From: Planctomycetaceae bacterium TMED10
Lineage (GTDB): Bacteria; Planctomycetota; Planctomycetia; Pirellulales; UBA7805
Assembly: GCA_002168195.1 (NCBI GenBank)
Contig: NHBP01000056.1
Span: 11,788-17,111, forward strand
Direction of reading: 5' to 3'
DNA: 5,324 bases
Part shown: piece by piece, positions 1-5,324 of the stretch
How positions within the stretch are numbered: the first letter of the stretch is position 1
How the letters are laid out: each line of letters opens with the position of its first letter
Made by a program: the position numbers and the translations under genes
Notes under the pieces: generated by a model
Told to the model about the DNA's origin: nothing
Seen by the model: the letters and a program-made list of their open reading frames with translations, nothing else
Databases searched by the model: none

Positions 1-1280
1 CCATAAGAGAAGCCAGGCTTGATACCACCGCCTGCCATCCAGAGGCTCATACTGTGCGGGTGATGATCGCGCCCAAGATAGTTGGAATTATCGCGCTTCT
101 CATTCATGGGAGTGCGACCGAATTCCCCACTCCAAACGACCAGCGTCTCGTCCAGGAGGCCACGTCGCTTCAGATCCGTAAGCAGGGCATAGATAGGTGT
201 ATCAATCTCTTTGCATTTCTTTGGCAGGTGCTCAACAATATCGTTGCTTGCACCGGTACCGTGAATATCCCAACCCCAATCAAAAAGTTGTACGAACCGG
301 ACGCCGCTCTCCACCAATCGGCGCGCAAGTAAACAATTATTTGCAAACGAGGTTTCCCCTGGTTTTGAGCCATAGAATTCATGCGTGTCGGCCGTTTCTC
401 TGCCGATGTCCATTACCTCCGGAACACTGATCTGCATGCGATAGGCCATTTCGTATTGCGCGATCCGAGTCGCAATTTCCGGATCCCCCTGCTGGGATAT
501 TTGCATTTCATTCAGTTGCTTCAACGCATCGAGCGAGAGTCGGCGCACTTGTCGATTCATTCCCTCTGGATTGTTGACAAAGAGGACAGGCTCTCCTTTG
601 GTGCGACATTGAACACCCTGGAAGACGCCGGGTAAAAATCCTGAACCCCACGCGCTCTTTCCGGCGCTCGGCACTTTATTGCCCGAAACGAGTACTACAA
701 AGCCGGGCAAATCCTGGTTTTCACTTCCCAGTCCGTAAGTGATCCATGATCCCATCGAGGGTTTCCCGAACTGTGGGCTCCCCGTGTAGAGCAGCATCTG
801 TGCCGGAGCGTGGTTAAATTGATCGCTGTGCATCGAACGGACGATGCATAGATCATCTGCCAGCGACGAGAGCAGGGGGAGGAGTTCCGAAATTTCCTGC
901 CCGCTCTGTCCATGCTTGTTGAACTTGTAGGGGGTTCCTAAAAGTTGAGGGTGCCCTTTGATAAATGCAAAGCGTTCACCCTTGAGATATTCGTCGGGGC
1001 AATCCTTGTTGTTGTATTCCTGCAGTTTCGGTTTGTAATCAAAAAGTTCCTGCTGCGGGGGTGAGCCGGCCATATGGAGATAGATTACATTTCTCGCTTT
1101 AGCCGGAAGTGGTGGCTGCTTGGCAGCGAGAGGCTGAACAATCTTCGCCCCTTCATTACTCCCCGAGGCAAAGCCATCAGTGGCTAAGAGCTGTGCGAGG
1201 GCTGCGGCACCAATGCCGGCTGTTGATTGGCCCAAGAAATGCCTGCGGGTAAGATTCCAAAGTTGCGGTGAATTTCGCAT
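1..1280 (-). CDS. DUF1501 protein with Tat signal, 3' end cut by window edge
   Basis: This is an exported protein of the DUF1501 family, which shares the alkaline phosphatase/sulfatase-like fold; its substrate is unknown. The frame is open from the ATG at 1278-1280 to the window edge, giving 426 residues. Family members of this type run to about 470-490 residues, so roughly the last 50 are missing. The N-terminus has a twin-arginine motif (TRRHFL, residues 11-16) followed by an Ala/Gly/Leu-rich stretch to about residue 39, so Tat export of a folded protein is likely. Family landmarks follow in order: VIYLHMAG (65-72), LFDYKP (79-84), the [13 protein letters not shown] block (149-161), [21 protein letters not shown] (from 177), FDWGWDIHG (333-341), GEFGRTP (385-391) and GRDHHPHS (403-410) before [10 protein letters not shown]. 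The Asp and His residues in the last three blocks are the probable metal or active-site residues, by analogy with the fold. It lies 18 bases after the cytochrome-like gene with its own ribosome binding site, so they form one operon. Family assignment is firm; function is open. Confidence 0.93.
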   Translation of the reverse strand, partial: MRNSPQLWNLTRRHFLGQSTAGIGAAALAQLLATDGFASGSNEGAKIVQPLAAKQPPLPAKARNVIYLHMAGSPPQQELFDYKPKLQEYNNKDCPDEYLKGERFAFIKGHPQLLGTPYKFNKHGQSGQEISELLPLLSSLADDLCIVRSMHSDQFNHAPAQMLLYTGSPQFGKPSMGSWITYGLGSENQDLPGFVVLVSGNKVPSAGKSAWGSGFLPGVFQGVQCRTKGEPVLFVNNPEGMNRQVRRLSLDALKQLNEMQISQQGDPEIATRIAQYEMAYRMQISVPEVMDIGRETADTHEFYGSKPGETSFANNCLLARRLVESGVRFVQLFDWGWDIHGTGASNDIVEHLPKKCKEIDTPIYALLTDLKRRGLLDETLVVWSGEFGRTPMNEKRDNSNYLGRDHHPHSMSLWMAGGGIKPGFSY

Positions 1281-1286
1281 CGAGAT

Positions 1287-1290
1287 CTCC
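1287..1290 (-). promoter_or_regulatory. Ribosome binding site of the DUF1501 gene
   Basis: On the minus strand GGAG lies six bases before the ATG at 1278-1280, inside the 18-base gap after the TGA of the preceding gene. It supports this ATG as the start, and the twin-arginine motif falls at the expected distance downstream. The gap is too short for a separate promoter and shows no terminator, so the two genes are probably translated from one transcript. Confidence 0.7.
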
Positions 1291-1298
1291 AATCGTTC

Positions 1299-4292
1299 TC
1301 AGCCTTTGGTGAGTGTTTCGTCAAGATTGAGCAGCATGTTGCCAATCACCGTCCAGACGGCCAACTTCACAGTGTCTTGATGATCAGCGGCCGCCATCTT
1401 CGCCGCCGCCTCAGGGTCATTGCTGTAGTGATCCCACGCGGCCTGATAGAGTGCAGTGATGCTGCGGACTTCTTCCTCACGCGGTGGGCGTACCAGGCAG
1501 CGACGGAAAATGTAAGCAATTTCATCTTCGGTTGTTTCAGCGTCGATCGCTATCGTGTCGCGGGCCAGTGCTTGGGCTGCTTCAATAAATGCAGGGTCAT
1601 TCAAGGTGACAAGTGCTGCCAGGGGCGTGTTCGTTCGAATCCGCCGGACGGTACACACTTCACGGCTCGTCGCGTCGAAGGCCATCATTGCCGGATACGG
1701 GCTGGTTCTTCGCCAGAAGGTGTAAAGTCCACGACGATAACGATCTTCACCCATACTGGTTTCCCACTTGTCGGCACTGTATACCACCTGCCATACGCCT
1801 TCCGGTTGCGGTGGCATCACGCTCTTGCCATACATCTTGGAACTTAAGAGCCCGCTGGTGGCCAACGCAGCATCGCGAACCATTTCCGCCTCAAGTCGGA
1901 ACCGGGGACCTCGGCAGAAAAGGCGATTGTCGGGATCGCGTGCCAGTCTCTCAGGATCGGTTTGCGAACTTTGTCGGTAGGTTGCAGAGGTCACAATTTC
2001 CCGGAGTAATTCTTTCATCGACCATCCCCCCTCCACGAAACGCAGCGCCAGGTAATCCAGAAGTTCCGGGTGCGTAGGAGGTTGTCCCTGGGTACCAAAG
2101 TCTTCACTCGTCTCGACCAATCCACGACCAAAGATCTTTTCCCAAAAACGATTGACGGTCACACGCGCCGTGAGAGGATTCTTTGCGTCCACAATCCACT
2201 CGGCCAAACCCAAACGGTCAGTCGATGCGTTTTCAGGCAGCGGATGCAGCGACGTAGGAATCCCTGGCTCCACAGCTGGTCCTTTATCAAGAAAACTTCC
2301 CCGAATCATCACATGCGTTTTACGTCGTTGATAGGGAGGCAGTTCGCGCATAATTGGCACGGTCGGGGCCCGGGCGAGGTCTCGTATTTTACGAATCTCG
2401 GTTTCAAGGCCAAAAATTTCGTCGTGCAACGGCTTGAGAAGTGGCGTGATGGTGCGGAAATAAGAGGTGATTTGCTGCTGTTGCTCTTTGGTTCGAGACT
2501 CCTTGTCCGTTTGGGCGGCAACGAGCAAGCTCTCCGGCAATTCACCGAGTCGTGCGCGGAAGTAGAAACCACTTTTTCCTCCGCCATTGGCAATCTTTAC
2601 CAGTAAATGATTCGTACCGGTACGAAGTGTCGCACGAACACGGTCCTGATCAGGAAGTGCCGAGCGGCCAACTTTGTTGGCGTGAATCGACTGCCCGTTG
2701 AGCCAGACTTTGATTCCGTCATCGCTACCGAAATAAAATTCGACCGGACCTGCCTCTTCCGCTTCCACTGTCCGATAGAGGTAGGTTGCCACGTAGTCAC
2801 CGGTCAGGGGATGGACTTTGCCATCGTTGTACTCCGGACGAGGGGTCCACTTGAGTTTTCCATCTTCGTATTCAGCCTCCAGATCGACTTCGACTTCGGG
2901 TGGAAAAATCATTCCAAAAGCACCATTGAAATCACTCGCTTCGAATGGCCCAATCACTTGCCAGGTGCCATATTCAGGCGGTTCGGGCGGGCCCTGTGCG
3001 GCAAGTTGGCTCGCCCACTTTTGTTCTGCGGTCACCAATTCGGGTGTTTCTTTGAGTAAGCTTTTTTTCAGTGCCGCCAATTCTTGCATCTTCCCCTCAA
3101 GCGGTCCTCGAGATTCTGGGGGCAGCACTTCCATGGTCGGCGTTTCGGAAGGCTTATCGCTGTCTTCGCTCTGATTTAAAAATGCGTAGAGTTGGTAATA
3201 CTCTCGCTGCGTAAGCGGATCATATTTGTGAGAGTGACACTGTGCACAGCCAACCGTTAAGCCTAGCCAGACTTGGCCCGTTGTATTGACTCGATCAACA
3301 ATGGCAGCAGTGCGGAATTCTTCATCATCGGTTCCACCTTCGGTGTTGGTCATCGTATTACGATGAAAAGCGGTCGCAACCAGTTGGTCGGTCGTAGGAT
3401 TGGGTAGCATATCACCCGCCAACTGTTCAATCGTGAACTGATCGAAGGGCATGTCTCCGTTAAAGGCTTTGATGACCCAATCGCGGAATGAATAAATGGT
3501 GCGTCGGGCATCTTTTTCGTACCCTTGCGTGTCGGCATAACGCGCTAAATCAAGCCACATGCGGGCCCAGCGCTCCCCGTATTCAGGCGACGAGAGTAAT
3601 CGATCGACAAGCCGCTCATACGCACCCGGCTGGGTATCACTTAAGAAGAGATCCACCTGCTCGGGAGTCGGTGGCAATCCAAGGAGATCAAGATAAACCC
3701 GACGCGCGAGTGTGTAGCGATCTGCGGGATTCTGGGGGCTGAGTTGTGCCTCCTCCAGACGAGCCAGAACAAAATGGTCAATCGGATTTTTTGGCCAGGT
3801 TGCCTTCTCGACCGTCGGTAGCGGTTTGCGTTCGGGGCTTTGCAGCGACCAATGGGTTATTTTTTGTTCAGCCTGAGCCGATTCCGGCCAGTTGGCACCT
3901 TCAGTGATCCATTGCTCTAGGAGCGTAATTTCTGTTTCGCTGAGTGGATCTCCTTCATCTTCAGGCGGCATGCGTTCATCCGCATCGCCCCGCACATACG
4001 CCAGCAACGTTCCTGTTTCCGGCTCTCCCGGCACTACTGCGGCCTGCCCGGAGTCTCCACCAGCAATCGCTGATTTTCTGTCCCAGCGAATTCCCCCTTC
4101 GACCGATTGGTCAGCGTGGCAGTTGTAGCAGTGATTCGTGAAAATCGGCTGAATATCGCGGACAAAATCGACTGCCTCTTCAGCCATTGCCGCAGGACAC
4201 TGATTGGAAACAGGCAGCAGGACGAATTGCAGTAGGTATCCGACGAGCAGGCAGGCAGGACTGCGACAGATTGCGAAGATCAAAGTTCTCAT
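1299..4292 (-). CDS. Exported PSCyt1-DUF1549-DUF1553 cytochrome-like protein with inserted PA14-like domain
   Basis: This is a large planctomycete-type secreted protein of unknown biochemical role, 997 residues and complete. It starts with a hydrophobic Sec signal (h-region about 11-29, probable cleavage after AMA at 35-37). A PSCyt1 cytochrome c-like domain follows at about 41-135, with haem site CYNCH (55-59) and Met108 in MPP as a possible distal ligand. PSCyt2/DUF1549 spans about 168-376 and contains WLDLARYADTQGYE (246-259) and a second CxxCH, CAQCH (349-353), leading into HKYDPL. A helical stretch (about 398-431), a beta-sandwich-like domain (about 440-583, with WQVIGPF and FGSDDGIKVWLNG) and a second helical stretch (about 586-640) come next. 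PSD1/DUF1553 occupies about 692-960, with ARVTVNRFWEKIFGRGLVET (709-728), SATYRQSS (769-776) and RRIRTNTPLAALVTLNDP (883-900). The end, LLNLDETLTKG, is typical of the family. The beta-sandwich may bind carbohydrate; that is inference. No Shine-Dalgarno sequence is visible before the ATG, but the signal peptide begins properly there and no alternative in-frame start lies just upstream. It leads the DUF1501 gene. Confidence 0.95.
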   Translation of the reverse strand: MRTLIFAICRSPACLLVGYLLQFVLLPVSNQCPAAMAEEAVDFVRDIQPIFTNHCYNCHADQSVEGGIRWDRKSAIAGGDSGQAAVVPGEPETGTLLAYVRGDADERMPPEDEGDPLSETEITLLEQWITEGANWPESAQAEQKITHWSLQSPERKPLPTVEKATWPKNPIDHFVLARLEEAQLSPQNPADRYTLARRVYLDLLGLPPTPEQVDLFLSDTQPGAYERLVDRLLSSPEYGERWARMWLDLARYADTQGYEKDARRTIYSFRDWVIKAFNGDMPFDQFTIEQLAGDMLPNPTTDQLVATAFHRNTMTNTEGGTDDEEFRTAAIVDRVNTTGQVWLGLTVGCAQCHSHKYDPLTQREYYQLYAFLNQSEDSDKPSETPTMEVLPPESRGPLEGKMQELAALKKSLLKETPELVTAEQKWASQLAAQGPPEPPEYGTWQVIGPFEASDFNGAFGMIFPPEVEVDLEAEYEDGKLKWTPRPEYNDGKVHPLTGDYVATYLYRTVEAEEAGPVEFYFGSDDGIKVWLNGQSIHANKVGRSALPDQDRVRATLRTGTNHLLVKIANGGGKSGFYFRARLGELPESLLVAAQTDKESRTKEQQQQITSYFRTITPLLKPLHDEIFGLETEIRKIRDLARAPTVPIMRELPPYQRRKTHVMIRGSFLDKGPAVEPGIPTSLHPLPENASTDRLGLAEWIVDAKNPLTARVTVNRFWEKIFGRGLVETSEDFGTQGQPPTHPELLDYLALRFVEGGWSMKELLREIVTSATYRQSSQTDPERLARDPDNRLFCRGPRFRLEAEMVRDAALATSGLLSSKMYGKSVMPPQPEGVWQVVYSADKWETSMGEDRYRRGLYTFWRRTSPYPAMMAFDATSREVCTVRRIRTNTPLAALVTLNDPAFIEAAQALARDTIAIDAETTEDEIAYIFRRCLVRPPREEEVRSITALYQAAWDHYSNDPEAAAKMAAADHQDTVKLAVWTVIGNMLLNLDETLTKG

Positions 4293-4523
4293 GGCACAGC
4301 TTGGAGAAACGGGGCGAGGTGGTCTCAGGTAATGACCGCTAAAATCGATCTAACACCCTTCTATTAAAGCATATCGGCCGCCAGAGCGGTATCCCGAGAG
4401 CCCTTTTTGTCTCCCATGGCTGTGTCCCAGTCATGCAGAAGTCTTTACCGTTTCGTCGTTTTCGCCGCCTCGCGGCTTTTACTGACCCGCTGAATTATTT
4501 AACCAGTCGAATCGAATGTTGCT
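4293..4523. other. Intergenic region, probable leader of the cytochrome/DUF1501 operon
   Basis: These 231 bases separate the isomerase stop from the start of the cytochrome-like gene and hold no convincing gene. A promoter for the two-gene operon, read leftward, would be expected here. The best -10-like hexamer on the minus strand is TTTAAT at 4363-4368, but nothing resembling TTGACA lies at the proper distance upstream, so no promoter is called. A small perfect hairpin (GCCGC, loop of three, GCGGC; 4464-4476) lies about 50 bases beyond the isomerase stop. On the minus strand it is followed by GAAAAC rather than a U run, so it is a poor intrinsic terminator for that gene. A T run follows it only on the plus strand, where there is no gene to terminate. 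Confidence 0.5.
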
Positions 4524-5324
4524 CTATCCTCCCAGTTCGACGTGCTCAACCGTTTTATGGAGGTAGTCCAGGCTCCGCTGAATGCCTTCGGTCGGATCTT
4601 CAAGCGGTTCATATTCAATCAGGTAGACACCGTCGAACGACATGCGTTCAAAAATGGGTTTGTAGTCGAGATCGTCGTCGCCAATCGCACAGGCAACCCA
4701 TCCGTCGCCGCTCTTCCTCCAGTCTTTGAGGTGGCAGTAGTTGATGCGGGCGTCAATTAAATCGAGTCTTAATGACGCGTCTCCATCGGCGAGCGGTTTG
4801 AGATTGCCGGGGTCATAATTGAAACCCACGCGATCCGGTAATCCCGCGAGAAGTTTCACAAGAGATTCCCGCTGCGTGGATGCGGTATGGCTATGGATGG
4901 CAGCACCGGTGCTGTCGAGTTCAATCGCTCCGTGGGTTTCAATGGCGATCAACATTCCGAGTTCTTCGCAGAGTGCATCACAGCGAGCAAAGGCTTCCAG
5001 CATTCTTCCCCACGATACATCCGTCATTTGATCCACCGGTGTGAAGCCTGCAAATAGTCTCACATGCGTTGCTCCGCAAGCTGCGGCAGTCTTAATTTGT
5101 GCTAAGACCTTTTCCAGCATCTCTCGATGTTGCTGTTCATCCGCAAACGTGAAATCGTTCTCGATACAGCAAAACGGTGTTTCAATGCCATAACTTTTTC
5201 CCATCGCGCAAAATGCGCTGATCTCTTCGGCAGAAGGCTCCTCAGGCAGTCGCCCTCGCTGTCCGCCCCCAATCCCGAATTCCATCCAGTGAAAACCGAA
5301 GTCTTTACAGATTTCAAAATGTTG
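4524..5324 (-). CDS. Sugar phosphate isomerase/epimerase, TIM barrel (AP endonuclease 2 family), 5' end cut by window edge
   Basis: This is a probably cytoplasmic sugar isomerase or epimerase of the xylose-isomerase-like TIM-barrel family (IolE/COG1082 type), which moves a carbonyl or inverts a centre next to it using a divalent metal. The reading frame ends in TAG at 4524-4526 and stays open to the right edge. The 13 codons before the first Met (5283-5285) read as a normal helix of this fold (EICKDFGFHW), so that Met is internal and the real start lies outside. With that Met as residue 1, 253 residues follow; only the first strand and part of the first helix seem missing from a usual 260-300. 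Visible family blocks are IENDF (41-45), HVRLFAG (74-80), AIETHG (114-119), FNYDPGN (155-161), CHLKDW (184-189) and LIEYEP (222-227). Glu116, Asp158, His185 and Glu224 or Glu226 are the likely metal ligands. The substrate cannot be read from the sequence. It is on the same strand as the cytochrome/DUF1501 pair but 231 bases upstream, so it may be transcribed separately. Confidence 0.9.
   Translation of the reverse strand, partial: QHFEICKDFGFHWMEFGIGGGQRGRLPEEPSAEEISAFCAMGKSYGIETPFCCIENDFTFADEQQHREMLEKVLAQIKTAAACGATHVRLFAGFTPVDQMTDVSWGRMLEAFARCDALCEELGMLIAIETHGAIELDSTGAAIHSHTASTQRESLVKLLAGLPDRVGFNYDPGNLKPLADGDASLRLDLIDARINYCHLKDWRKSGDGWVACAIGDDDLDYKPIFERMSFDGVYLIEYEPLEDPTEGIQRSLDYLHKTVEHVELGG

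Noticed and set aside
54..635. Short plus-strand open frames opposite the left-edge gene
   Set aside because: The minus strand here encodes unmistakable DUF1501 motifs (GRDHH, GEFGRTP, WDIHG), so these are shadows.
695..913. Short minus-strand open frame of 72 codons
   Set aside because: It is in another frame on the same strand inside the DUF1501 gene, whose own frame is open throughout and carries the family motifs.
1377..2606. Plus-strand open frames of about 150-180 codons (1377-1847, 1613-2077, 2070-2606)
   Set aside because: They lie wholly opposite the strongly supported DUF1553 coding region, overlap one another, and their translations are rich in Arg, Cys, Ser and Pro without recognisable domains, as expected for antisense shadows.
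4180..4292. Lipoprotein signal on the cytochrome-like protein (Cys9, Cys14 or Cys32)
   Set aside because: None of these cysteines has a proper lipobox before it, and an AMA signal peptidase I site at residues 35-37 fits better.
4339..4434. Minus-strand small open frame of about 31 codons in the intergenic region
   Set aside because: It has no ribosome binding site and no recognisable features, and a frame of this length is expected by chance.
4464..4476. Hairpin GCCGC-CTC-GCGGC as an intrinsic terminator
   Set aside because: The stem has only five pairs, and the T run follows it only on the plus strand, where no gene ends. On the minus strand, where the isomerase ends, no U run follows.
5283..5285. 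ATG as the true start of the isomerase
   Set aside because: The 13 codons upstream are open and read as a normal family helix, so the gene continues past the window edge.

Overview
The window looks like planctomycete chromosome. It carries a complete PSCyt1-PSCyt2(DUF1549)-PSD1(DUF1553) gene followed directly by a DUF1501 gene. This pair is expanded to many copies in Planctomycetota and is rare elsewhere. Base composition is moderate, roughly half G+C by eye, which fits the Pirellulaceae/Planctomycetaceae type of genome, but I cannot name a genus.

All convincing genes lie on the minus strand. In their direction of transcription (right to left) they are: (1) the 3' part of a TIM-barrel sugar phosphate isomerase/epimerase, whose start lies beyond the right edge; (2) a 231-base intergenic stretch; (3) a complete 997-residue exported cytochrome-like protein with two CxxCH sites, DUF1549 and DUF1553 regions, and an inserted PA14-like beta-sandwich domain; (4) an 18-base gap with a clear ribosome binding site; (5) a DUF1501 protein with a twin-arginine signal, cut by the left edge after 426 residues. 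I found no RNA genes, mobile elements, CRISPR arrays or long repeats.

Genes 3 and 5 are almost certainly co-transcribed and both products leave the cytoplasm: the cytochrome-like protein probably by Sec, since c-type haem is attached outside, and the DUF1501 protein by Tat, so already folded. DUF1501 belongs to the alkaline phosphatase/sulfatase-like fold group. A plausible but unproven reading is a periplasmic or surface pair acting on a carbohydrate or sulfated/phosphorylated substrate, with the neighbouring isomerase using a released sugar in the cytoplasm. The biochemical role of this gene pair was not established to my knowledge, so it is the nearest thing here to an undescribed system. 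The arrangement itself is ordinary for planctomycetes.
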